Assembly (NCBI GenBank): GCA_045654545.1
Contig: JAZONO010000046.1
Span: forward strand, 1-6,309
Length of the DNA: 6,309 nucleotides
Direction of reading: 5' to 3'
From: SIG588 sp045654545
GTDB lineage: Bacteria > Bacillota > Clostridia > Oscillospirales > Acutalibacteraceae
Under the pieces are notes generated by a model. That model saw only the letters and a list, made by a program, of their open reading frames with translations. It was not told the origin of the DNA and searched no databases. The position numbers were made by a program, and so were the translations under genes. Of this stretch, positions 1 through 5,515 are shown one piece after another (position 1 is the stretch's first letter; the number at the start of each line of letters is the position of its first letter).

Positions 1-10
1 TTTCATACAT
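1..10 (-). CDS. 5' end of a leftward gene cut by the window edge, product unknown
   Basis: Only the first few codons can be present. On the minus strand a strong Shine-Dalgarno (AAGGAG, 21-16) is followed by two ATGs in different frames, at 10-8 (5-nt spacing) and 6-4 (9-nt spacing). Either could be the start, so the reading frame is not settled. A good sigma-A promoter lies just upstream (69-41), which supports a real gene leaving the window to the left. The product cannot be identified. It is divergent from the phenylacetate-CoA ligase gene, so it could be a regulator or a partner enzyme, but nothing seen here shows that. Confidence 0.5.
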
Positions 11-33
11 TTATTCTCCTTACTTTCGTAATC

Positions 34-57
34 GCGGAATAGTATAGCATATTCCGC
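34..57. promoter_or_regulatory. Palindromic operator candidate over the leftward promoter
   Basis: This is a perfect inverted repeat, GCGGAATA-N8-TATTCCGC, with 8-bp arms and an 8-bp centre. It includes the -10 hexamer and predicted start site of the leftward promoter, the usual place for a dimeric repressor to block RNA polymerase. The binding protein is unknown. A hairpin role is less likely because most of the repeat lies upstream of the expected transcription start. Confidence 0.5.
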
Positions 58-69
58 CGCATTTTTCAA
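41..69 (-). promoter_or_regulatory. Leftward sigma-A promoter
   Basis: On the minus strand, TTGAAA (69-64), a 17-nt spacer and TATACT (46-41) form a near-consensus sigma-A promoter. Transcription would start near position 34, a short distance before the AAGGAG at 21-16. An inverted repeat (34-57) covers the -10 box and the expected start point, suggesting repression at this promoter. Confidence 0.75.
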
Positions 70-99
70 TGACAGGTTTGTGAATTTGTGCGGTATATC

Positions 100-127
100 T
101 TGCTTTTTTTGAAAAACACGCTATAAT
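100..127 (+). promoter_or_regulatory. Rightward promoter of the ligase gene
   Basis: A perfect TATAAT (122-127) is preceded, after a 16-nt spacer, by TTGCTT (100-105), which has only the TTG core of a -35 box. Transcription would start near 134. The weak -35 with a perfect -10 suggests a regulated promoter. A perfect palindrome at 127-144 sits on the start point. Confidence 0.55.
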
Positions 128-144
128 AGGGGTGTGTACCCCTA
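127..144. promoter_or_regulatory. Palindrome at the transcription start of the ligase gene
   Basis: This is a perfect inverted repeat, TAGGGGT-GTGT-ACCCCTA (7-bp arms, 4-nt centre). It begins at the last base of the TATAAT box and spans the expected start site near 134. It could be an operator or, if transcribed, a short hairpin at the mRNA 5' end. Its sequence is unrelated to the palindrome at 34-57, so the two divergent promoters may answer to different regulators. Confidence 0.45.
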
Positions 145-175
145 GTATGGTAGTTTTCTTTTGGAGGGATCGTTT

Positions 176-1411
176 GTGCCGTTGAATGCGCAACAACTCG
201 CATTGGTAAAAACCCAAATTGCCCGTGTGAAATCCTTTGAGGGCGGTTTGTATCACAAGAAATATGCCGATATTGCGGTGGAGGACATTCAGACTGCCAC
301 CGATTTCGAATCCTTGCCGTTCACCGAAAAGGATGAACTGCGCGCGGTGTATCCGCTGGGCATTCAAGCCGTGCCGGATGAAGAGATCGTGCGTATCCAC
401 TCCTCCTCCGGCACAACGGGCACTCCCATTATCGTGCCCTACACCCAAAAGGACGTGGACGATTGGGCGTTGATGTTTGCCCGTTGCTATGAAATGGCAG
501 GCATCACCAAACAGGACCGCATCCATATCACCCCCGGCTACGGCTTGTGGACGGCAGGCATCGGCTTTCAGCTCGGTTGCGAGCGTTTGGGCGCGATGGC
601 GGTGCCGATGGGCCCCGGCAACACTGACAAACAGCTCAAAATGATGATGGATCTGAAAAGCACCGTACTGTGCGCCACCTCGTCCTATGCCTTGTTGCTG
701 GCGGAAGAGATCGCAAAACGCGGCATCGGCAACAATATCCACCTCAAAAAAGGTGTGATCGGTTCGGAACGGTGGGGCGACAAAATGCGCGCACGCATCG
801 CGGCGGAACTGGGTGTGGAACTGTTTGACATCTATGGCTTGACCGAAATTTACGGACCGGGCATCGGCATCAACTGCCAAAAAGAAGAGCCGATGCACTA
901 TTGGGACGATTACATTTACATCGAGATCATTGACCCTGCAACAGGCAAGGTGCTCCCCGACGGTGAGATTGGCGAGATCGTCATCACCACCCTTAAAAAA
1001 GAGGGTGCGCCGCTCATCCGTTACCGCACGCACGACCTTTCGCGCATTGTGCCCGAACCCTGCTCGTGCGGCTCTGCCTTTCCCCGGATCGATCGCATCA
1101 TTGGGCGCAGTGACGATATGATCAAGGTGAAGGGTGTCAACATCTACCCCGGTCAGGTGGAAGACGTGCTCAAAGAAGTGGCAGGGGTCAGCAGTGAATA
1201 TCAGGTGATGATCGACCACTTGAACGGGCGCGACATCATGACCCTTTTCTTCGAAATGGAAGAGAATGCCGAACGCGCGGTGGTGGAAGCCGCGGTGGGC
1301 GCGGTGTTCAAAACGCGCGTGGGACTCACCATCGTGCCCAAGGGGGTCGCGATCGGCGAACTGCCGCGCAGCGAGAAAAAATCCACCCGTATTTTTGATA
1401 ATCGCTATTAA
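176..1411 (+). CDS. paaK: Phenylacetate-CoA ligase family (PaaK-like) adenylate-forming enzyme
   Basis: Cytoplasmic ANL-superfamily ligase of 411 aa that should activate an aryl or acyl acid as its AMP ester and transfer it to CoA; phenylacetate is the usual family substrate but is not proven here. Visible motifs in order are the phosphate-binding loop SSSGTTGTP (76-84), the DIYGLTEIYGPG adenine/AMP motif (218-229), YRTHD (283-287), a C-x-C pair (C296, C298), and the hinge segment SDDMIKVKGVNIYP (312-325). The C-terminal tail contains LPRSEKKSTR, with K401 or K402 as candidate catalytic lysine. Length is slightly short of the usual 430-440 aa but complete. Start: GTG at 176 lies 7 nt after GGAGGG (163-168); an in-frame TTG at 161 falls inside that Shine-Dalgarno and is unlikely. 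In gut Clostridia, homologues often accompany indolepyruvate ferredoxin oxidoreductase genes. None is seen here, though the leftward neighbour is unread. Confidence 0.9.
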   Translation: MPLNAQQLALVKTQIARVKSFEGGLYHKKYADIAVEDIQTATDFESLPFTEKDELRAVYPLGIQAVPDEEIVRIHSSSGTTGTPIIVPYTQKDVDDWALMFARCYEMAGITKQDRIHITPGYGLWTAGIGFQLGCERLGAMAVPMGPGNTDKQLKMMMDLKSTVLCATSSYALLLAEEIAKRGIGNNIHLKKGVIGSERWGDKMRARIAAELGVELFDIYGLTEIYGPGIGINCQKEEPMHYWDDYIYIEIIDPATGKVLPDGEIGEIVITTLKKEGAPLIRYRTHDLSRIVPEPCSCGSAFPRIDRIIGRSDDMIKVKGVNIYPGQVEDVLKEVAGVSSEYQVMIDHLNGRDIMTLFFEMEENAERAVVEAAVGAVFKTRVGLTIVPKGVAIGELPRSEKKSTRIFDNRY

Positions 1412-1421
1412 GAATAAAGAA

Positions 1422-1439
1422 CCACCTACTGTAAGGTGG
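1422..1439 (+). other. Short stem-loop after the ligase stop codon
   Basis: CCACCT and AGGTGG form a 6-bp stem with a 6-nt loop, starting 10 nt after the ligase stop. No U-run follows, so it does not look like an intrinsic terminator. It might protect the mRNA 3' end, or be chance. Confidence 0.3.
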
Positions 1440-1446
1440 GTTACCA

Positions 1447-1722
1447 TAAGCAGAGGAGACGCATCCGAACACGCCTAAAACGGCATAATTTCGACGCTTT
1501 TCGGCTTGTTGTCGGGGGCAGGCGACAGCCTTGCCACCAACAACAAGCCGAAAATCACACGAAATTCCACTCGTTTTAGGTCGAAGAATGTAAACGGAGC
1601 CGATTTTTTTTCATCGGCAAGGCAAAAGCGCAGTAGATCCTTGCGGATTTACGAGCATTTTAACACAGCCGAGGGGAAAATCGGCCCGTTAACATCGGGT
1701 TCGGATATGCCTCCTCTGCTTA
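1447..1722. repeat. 276-bp inverted-repeat-bounded structured element (MITE-like or structured RNA)
   Basis: Two 24-bp terminal arms (1447-1470 and 1699-1722) are inverted repeats with 21 of 24 positions matching; one of the three differences would be a G-U pair in RNA. The match stops exactly at TA on both sides (1447-1448 and 1721-1722), resembling the TA target duplication of Tc1/mariner-IS630-type MITEs. The interior has no believable gene but is full of pairing: a long hairpin at 1474-1580 and a second branch in which 1590-1607 pairs with 1677-1693, enclosing a stem of 1613-1622 with 1639-1648. Together these make a closed three-way junction. It lies between the ligase stop and its terminator, so it would be transcribed as part of the ligase mRNA. 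No transposase is nearby. Alternatives are a REP/BIME-like dispersed repeat or a conserved non-coding RNA domain. Confidence 0.6.
1474..1580. repeat. Long imperfect hairpin inside the 276-bp element
   Basis: Nested complementary blocks are seen in register. CCTAAAACG (1474-1482) pairs with 1572-1580, AATTTCG (1487-1493) with 1560-1566, and a perfect 15-bp stem joins 1498-1512 to 1540-1554. A GC-rich top pairs GGCAGGC (1517-1523) with GCCTTGCC (1528-1535) around a GACA loop. The stem is far longer than an intrinsic terminator and has no trailing U-run. It could extrude as a DNA cruciform or fold as RNA. Confidence 0.6.
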
Positions 1723-1732
1723 AGGATAAAAT

Positions 1733-1774
1733 CAGAGAGGATGTATCACCAAAGATATATCCTCTCTGTTTGTT
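1733..1774 (+). terminator. Rho-independent terminator, rightward (ligase transcript)
   Basis: CAGAGAGGAT (1733-1742) pairs with 1759-1768, extended by a G-U and three A-U pairs to a 14-bp stem around an 8-nt loop. TTTGTTTT follows immediately. This is the likely end of the ligase transcript after it crosses the 276-bp element. The opposite strand has ATTTTA after the stem, so weak bidirectional action is possible. Confidence 0.75.
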
Positions 1775-1786
1775 TTGTGGGAATTT

Positions 1787-1805
1787 TGCCACTTGGAAAG
1801 TGGCA
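1787..1805. other. Small perfect stem-loop between the convergent terminators
   Basis: TGCCACTT (1787-1794) and AAGTGGCA (1798-1805) form an 8-bp perfect stem with a GGA loop. Neither strand has a U-run beside it, so terminator function is not supported. Its role is unknown. Confidence 0.35.
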
Positions 1806-1833
1806 GTAACCCCGTTATATTTGTTTTTCACGC

Positions 1834-1863
1834 AAAAACACCCCGTTCAAGCGAACGGGGTGT
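1834..1863 (-). terminator. Rho-independent terminator of the pyrophosphokinase gene
   Basis: ACACCCCGTTC (1838-1848) and GAACGGGGTGT (1853-1863) form a perfect 11-bp GC-rich stem with a 4-nt loop. On the minus strand it is followed at once by a T-run (1837-1834). It starts 11 nt after the stop codon at 1877-1875. On the plus strand a T-run at 1871-1876 is displaced from the stem, so rightward action is possible but weaker. Confidence 0.8.
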
Positions 1864-1874
1864 GAACGCGTTTT

Positions 1875-3020
1875 TTATTTGCGATTGGTAAGCAGTTGAT
1901 GAATCTTTTGGTGCGGATCGATGATCACGCTCGCGGACATATCGTGGTTAAGCGCCGCGATGATGTAGGCGATGTATTTCGACACGTCCACGTCGTGGAA
2001 CCACGGACGGGACAGCAGTTCGGGGGTGCGATAGGTCAGGTTCGTGCCGAACACGCCGTCGATGATACCGTCGGCATACGCCTTGTCGAAGGTGTCGAGA
2101 CCGTTGGTGAAGATCGCATAGGTCGCATAGGTGAAGATGCGCTTCGCGTTGCGCTTTTTCAGTTCATACGCGATGTCCAGCATCGACTCACCCGAGGAGA
2201 TGATGTCGTCCGCGATGAACACGTCCTTGCCTTCCACCGAGTTGCCGAGGTATTCGTGCGCCACAATGGGGTTGCGACCGTTCACAATGCGCGAATAGTC
2301 ACGGCGCTTGTAGAACATGCCGAGATCCACACCCAACACGGACGAATAGTACATATTGCGATTCATCGCACCTTCATCGGGGCTGATGATGGTGAGGTGA
2401 TCGCGATCGGCGATCAGGTCGGGGAATGCTCTGAACAAGCATTTGAGCACTTGATAGGTGGGCATAACGTTATCGAAACCCATCAGCGGCACCGCGTTTT
2501 GCACGCGCGGATCGTGCGCATCAAAGGTGAGGATATTTTTCACGCCCATCGCCTGCAATTCCTGCAACGCCCACGCGCAGTCGAGCGATTCGCGATAGCT
2601 GCGGCGATGCTGACGACCGCCGTACAAAAGCGGCATCACCACGTTGATGCGGTGCGCCTTGCCGCCGGCCGCCTGGATGATACGCTTCAGATCCTGGAAA
2701 TGATCGTCCGGAGACATCGCATTCTTGCGCCCAAACAGTTTGTAATCGCAATCGTAGTTGCCCACGTCGATGATAATGTACAAATCATCGCCGCGGATGC
2801 TGCTTTTGATGATACCCTTGCCGTCACCCGACGAAAAACGCGGGCAATCCGACTCCACAATGAAGGTATCCTCCGCATAAAAACTGCCTGCTGCCCAATT
2901 CACCAGATAGTGGTTGATCTTTTCGGTCAACTCTTCGGTGCCGCGCATGGGGAGCAGACGCAAAGGAGCTACTCGACTTTCCGAGTGGAAAATGTTTTCA
3001 CTTGTGATGATCTCCGACAA
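1875..3020 (-). CDS. prs: Ribose-phosphate pyrophosphokinase (PRPP synthetase), divergent long form
   Basis: Cytoplasmic enzyme expected to make PRPP from ribose 5-phosphate and ATP, feeding purine, pyrimidine, NAD, histidine and tryptophan synthesis. At 381 aa it is longer than classical Prs (about 310-320 aa). Matching family landmarks are RQHRR (136-140), equivalent to the ATP-site RQDRK; DAHDP (167-171), equivalent to the DLH segment with its catalytic histidine; and the PRPP loop DDIISSGES (271-279), equivalent to DDMIDTAGT. These differ from textbook Prs but keep the key charged residues, so an active enzyme is likely; a different regulatory behaviour is inference. Start: TTG at 3020-3018, 5 nt after GAGGCGG (3032-3026) and downstream of a good promoter. 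Longer in-frame starts (3089, 3062) would lie upstream of or inside that promoter. It is a single-gene transcript, divergent from hflX and convergent with the ligase. Confidence 0.88.
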   Translation of the reverse strand: MSEIITSENIFHSESRVAPLRLLPMRGTEELTEKINHYLVNWAAGSFYAEDTFIVESDCPRFSSGDGKGIIKSSIRGDDLYIIIDVGNYDCDYKLFGRKNAMSPDDHFQDLKRIIQAAGGKAHRINVVMPLLYGGRQHRRSYRESLDCAWALQELQAMGVKNILTFDAHDPRVQNAVPLMGFDNVMPTYQVLKCLFRAFPDLIADRDHLTIISPDEGAMNRNMYYSSVLGVDLGMFYKRRDYSRIVNGRNPIVAHEYLGNSVEGKDVFIADDIISSGESMLDIAYELKKRNAKRIFTYATYAIFTNGLDTFDKAYADGIIDGVFGTNLTYRTPELLSRPWFHDVDVSKYIAYIIAALNHDMSASVIIDPHQKIHQLLTNRK

Positions 3021-3052
3021 AACGACCGCCTCATTTCTTTTGTTGTACCCAT

Positions 3053-3081
3053 AGTGTACCATAAATCGACAAGATTGTAAA
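3053..3081 (-). promoter_or_regulatory. Sigma-A promoter of the pyrophosphokinase gene
   Basis: On the minus strand, TTTACA (3081-3076), a 17-nt spacer and TACACT (3058-3053) form a good sigma-A promoter. The start point would be near 3046, giving a leader of about 26 nt before the TTG start. A TGTACC direct repeat (3044-3049 and 3055-3060, 11-bp period) overlaps the -10 box and start point. Confidence 0.7.
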
Positions 3082-3113
3082 GGCAACAAACAGGAAATTT
3101 TTTAAAAAAAGTG

Positions 3114-3143
3114 TAGACATTTTTTAGGGGGATATTATATACT
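3114..3143 (+). promoter_or_regulatory. Promoter of the hflX-acyltransferase unit
   Basis: TAGACA (3114-3119) is followed after 18 nt by TATACT (3138-3143); an alternative TATATA at 3136-3141 gives a 16-nt spacer. The A/T-rich stretch at 3097-3110 just upstream could act as an UP element. Transcription would start near 3150, leaving a short leader before ATG at 3169. Confidence 0.6.
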
Positions 3144-3168
3144 GTGTATAAGAAACGAGGTGCAGGCA

Positions 3169-4410
3169 ATGGAAGAACAGATTCTCACACCCGAACGGGT
3201 GCTTTTGTGCGCGGTGGATACCGGCGCATACGATATGGAAACCGCCCTGGCGGAACTGCGTGAATTGACACGCACCGCCGGCGGTGACACGGTGGCGGTG
3301 CTCACCCAAAAGCGCGAATTTCCCGACCGCGCCACCTATCTCGGCAGCGGTCGTCTTTTGGAGATGGCAGAGATCTGCACCCAATCGGCAATCGACCTTG
3401 TGGTGGTGGATGACGAACTCACCTCGGTGCAACAACGTCATTTGGAGGATGCGCTCCCCTGCCGCGTGATCGACCGCACCATGTTGATTTTGGACATTTT
3501 TGCCGCGCGCGCCCGTTCGTCGGAAGGGCGCCTGCAGGTGGAACTCGCCCAGTTGCAATACCGTCTGCCCCGTCTGCTGGGGCAGGGCGGCGATCTGTCG
3601 CGTTTGGGCGGCGGTATCGGCACGCGCGGACCGGGCGAAACCAAACTGGAAAGCGATCGCCGTCACATTCGCCGCCGCATTGCCGCGCTGAAAGAAGAAT
3701 TGGCAGAGGTGGAACGCCGCCGTGAAGAGCACCGTGTGCGCCGCCGCAAGGATGGGTTTTGCGCCGTTGCCATTGTGGGATACACCAACGCAGGCAAATC
3801 CACCCTCTTGAACGCCTTGACCGATGCGGACGTGCTGGCAGAGGACAAGCTGTTTGCCACCCTCGACCCGACGGTGCGCGCGTTGCGCCTGCCGGACGGG
3901 CGCACCGTGATGCTGTCGGATACGGTTGGGTTTGTGCGCCGTCTGCCCCACCATTTGGTGCGCGCCTTCCGCTCCACGCTGGAAGAGGCGATCGGGGCGG
4001 ACGTGATTCTGAACGTGTGCGATGCCTCCTCGGATGAGGCGGCGGAACATCTGGCGGTCACCCGTTCCCTGCTTTCGGAACTCGGGTGCGGCGACACACC
4101 GCAGATCACCGTGATGAACAAGTGCGACCGCGTGACCGTGTTGCCCGAAGCGGACGGCACCACCGTGTGCATCAGCGCCAAGGAACACATCGGTTTTGAG
4201 CAATTGTTACAGGCGATCACCGATGCCCTGCCGCCCGATCGCCGCCGCGTGACCTTGCTTCTTCCCTTTTCCAAGGGTGCTCTGGCAGAGGAATGTCGCC
4301 GCGACGGCGCGGTGGACTCCGAAGAATGGGTCGCCGAAGGTTTGCGCATGACCGTCACCCTCGGTGCACGTCTGTTGAATCTCACCGAACCGTATCAAAT
4401 CGAGGAGTGA
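3169..4410 (+). CDS. hflX: Ribosome-associated GTPase HflX
   Basis: GTPase of 413 aa that, in studied bacteria, binds the 50S subunit and splits stalled or hibernating 70S ribosomes, notably under heat or antibiotic stress. Seen in order: the N-terminal HflX domain, then the diagnostic family signature GGGIGTRGPGETKLESDRR (147-165), followed by a charged helical linker (about 166-195). The G domain has G1 GYTNAGKST (204-212), the LFATLDPT switch I region (228-235), G3 DTVGF (251-255), G4 NKCD (317-320) and G5 SAK (336-338). All nucleotide-binding motifs are intact and the length is normal. Start: ATG at 3169, 6 nt after GAGGTG (3157-3162). An in-frame GTG at 3160 is inside that Shine-Dalgarno and is disfavoured. 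The stop is 3 nt before the next gene, whose ribosome binding site lies in the last hflX codons, so the two are co-transcribed and probably translationally coupled. Confidence 0.96.
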   Translation: MEEQILTPERVLLCAVDTGAYDMETALAELRELTRTAGGDTVAVLTQKREFPDRATYLGSGRLLEMAEICTQSAIDLVVVDDELTSVQQRHLEDALPCRVIDRTMLILDIFAARARSSEGRLQVELAQLQYRLPRLLGQGGDLSRLGGGIGTRGPGETKLESDRRHIRRRIAALKEELAEVERRREEHRVRRRKDGFCAVAIVGYTNAGKSTLLNALTDADVLAEDKLFATLDPTVRALRLPDGRTVMLSDTVGFVRRLPHHLVRAFRSTLEEAIGADVILNVCDASSDEAAEHLAVTRSLLSELGCGDTPQITVMNKCDRVTVLPEADGTTVCISAKEHIGFEQLLQAITDALPPDRRRVTLLLPFSKGALAEECRRDGAVDSEEWVAEGLRMTVTLGARLLNLTEPYQIEE

Positions 4411-4413
4411 CGT

Positions 4414-5190
4414 ATGGAACGAGTAAAAAAACCGCGCATCGCCCTGTTGGACGAAGTGCGCGGTCTGTGCGTGGTGCTGATGGTGGTATACCACGCGTTT
4501 TACACCTTTGGCTACTATTTGGATTCCGACAAGCACGAAACGCTCGTGCAGGCGTGCCGCTTCTTCTTTGATTACTTTATGCCTGTCGAGCCGTTGTTTG
4601 CCGGCATCTTCATCTTTTTGTGCGGACTGTGTTGCACCCTGTCACACAGCAACCTGAAACGCGGTGCGCTGTTGGCGCTGGTCGCCGCCGGTGTATCGGT
4701 CGTGATGGCGGTGGGCTTCCCCGAAGACCCCATCTGGTTCGGCGTGTTGCACATGCTCGCCGTGTGCATCCTCTTATATGCGCTGTCCCATCGCCTCATT
4801 GCCAAGATTCCCGGTTGGTTGGGCGCGTTGGTGTGCGCGGTGCTGTTGTGGCTTTGCTGGAACCTGCCGGTGCAGTATGCCGACGGCTTTTTCGGCATCC
4901 GCGACGTGTGGGAGGTCGCCGTCCCCCGTCACGTGACCGAGATCAAATGGCTGTATCCGCTGGGGCTCGGGCGCATCGGCGGCGTGCAGGGCGACTATTT
5001 CCCCTTGCTCCCCTGGATCTTCTGCTTCTTTGGGGGTAGTTTTTTGGGACGTTACGTCCACCGTCTGCCGCAAGTCTTGAAACGTTCACACCTGCCGCCG
5101 CTCGCTTTCATCGGGCGACACGCCTTGGTGATTTACGTGGTGCATCAGCCAATCATTTTTGGGATTGTTTCCGTGGTCGCAAGCATTTGA
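4414..5190 (+). CDS. DUF1624 / HGSNAT-like multipass membrane acyltransferase
   Basis: Inner-membrane protein of 258 aa resembling the bacterial relatives of heparan-alpha-glucosaminide N-acetyltransferase, which are thought to move acetyl groups across the membrane onto sugars. The substrate is unknown. About seven hydrophobic segments are visible, near 17-36, 59-76, 82-101, 107-125, 133-150, 197-214 and 229-254. Family-type landmarks are D13-x-x-R16-G17 and H27 in the first segment, GVLHMLA (110-116), YFPLLPW (195-201) and the C-terminal IGRHALVIYVVHQP (233-246). It is shorter than many members but looks complete. The start ATG follows AGGAG (4403-4407) by 6 nt, that site being inside the hflX end. 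Its last 38 bp overlap, tail-to-tail, the end of the opposite-strand TSUP gene, and no terminator is seen after it. Confidence 0.82.
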   Translation: MERVKKPRIALLDEVRGLCVVLMVVYHAFYTFGYYLDSDKHETLVQACRFFFDYFMPVEPLFAGIFIFLCGLCCTLSHSNLKRGALLALVAAGVSVVMAVGFPEDPIWFGVLHMLAVCILLYALSHRLIAKIPGWLGALVCAVLLWLCWNLPVQYADGFFGIRDVWEVAVPRHVTEIKWLYPLGLGRIGGVQGDYFPLLPWIFCFFGGSFLGRYVHRLPQVLKRSHLPPLAFIGRHALVIYVVHQPIIFGIVSVVASI

Positions 5191-5515
5191 TGCCGATGTA
5201 GATCAGCATCACGCCGAATCCACGGCGCAACCAGTCGGTGGGCATATACACCGTGAGCCACGCGGCAAGCGCCGCCGTGACCGCACCGCCAAGCGCGGCA
5301 GGCCACACGTGTTGCCACCGCACCGCACGGCGGCGAAAATGCAAAAACAGTGCCGCCGGCGAACAGCAAATGAAGTATAACAAATTGATTCCTGCGGCCA
5401 TACGTTGGCCCATCCCTGCCACCGCGGTGAGATAGAGTAACAACAACGTACCCCCACCTACACCGCAACCGCTGACAAAGCCTGCAAGTGTGCCCACGAT
5501 CCATTCGATGATCAC
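5153..5515 (-). CDS. Half-size TauE/SafE (TSUP) membrane protein, second of pair
   Basis: Membrane protein of 120 aa with one TSUP half-repeat. It has an opening helix with the glycine-rich G-x-G-x-G-G-G motif (SGCGVGGG, 15-22), a middle helix with a polar/proline kink (N44, P53), a GG-containing helix (G76-G77), and a final helix ending in a basic tail (RPRKQSQK). Full-length TSUP transporters, some of which export sulfite or related organosulfonates, contain two such repeats in one chain. This protein probably pairs with the product of the upstream gene. Start: GTG at 5515, whose GTGA overlaps the upstream stop, with AAAGGCGG (5533-5526) about 10 nt before it, implying coupled translation. 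The substrate is not inferable. The open frame runs back to 5647, but that part is antisense-like and lies in another frame of the upstream gene. Confidence 0.8.
   Translation of the reverse strand: MIIEWIVGTLAGFVSGCGVGGGTLLLLYLTAVAGMGQRMAAGINLLYFICCSPAALFLHFRRRAVRWQHVWPAALGGAVTAALAAWLTVYMPTDWLRRGFGVMLIYIGIKCLRPRKQSQK

Noticed and set aside
127..144. CsoR-type metal-sensor operator
   Set aside because: Those operators typically run C-tract then G-tract around the centre. Here the order is G-tract then C-tract, and no copper gene is in view.
161..175. TTG at 161 as start of the ligase
   Set aside because: The codon is part of the TTGGAGGG Shine-Dalgarno region. GTG at 176 has correct spacing from it.
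20..1447. 475-codon open frame on the minus strand across the ligase gene
   Set aside because: It is antisense to a clear PaaK-family gene. Its protein is His/Phe/Ala-rich with no recognisable domain, as expected for the shadow of a GC-rich codon pattern.
1506..1865. 119-codon open frame on the plus strand within the inverted-repeat element
   Set aside because: It starts inside a hairpin arm, runs through two terminators, has no Shine-Dalgarno and low-complexity composition. The region is better explained by its secondary structure.
1896..3080. 394-codon open frame on the plus strand across the pyrophosphokinase gene
   Set aside because: Antisense shadow of a gene with conserved motifs and its own promoter and terminator. 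The translation is His/Val/Arg-biased and unrecognisable.
3021..3089. Upstream ATG starts for the pyrophosphokinase
   Set aside because: They lie in or upstream of the -35/-10 region and lack a ribosome binding site. TTG at 3020 has GAGGCGG at the proper distance.
3124..4203. 359-codon open frame on the minus strand across hflX
   Set aside because: Antisense shadow of an unmistakable HflX; composition is His/Gln/Ala-biased and no ribosome binding site was found.
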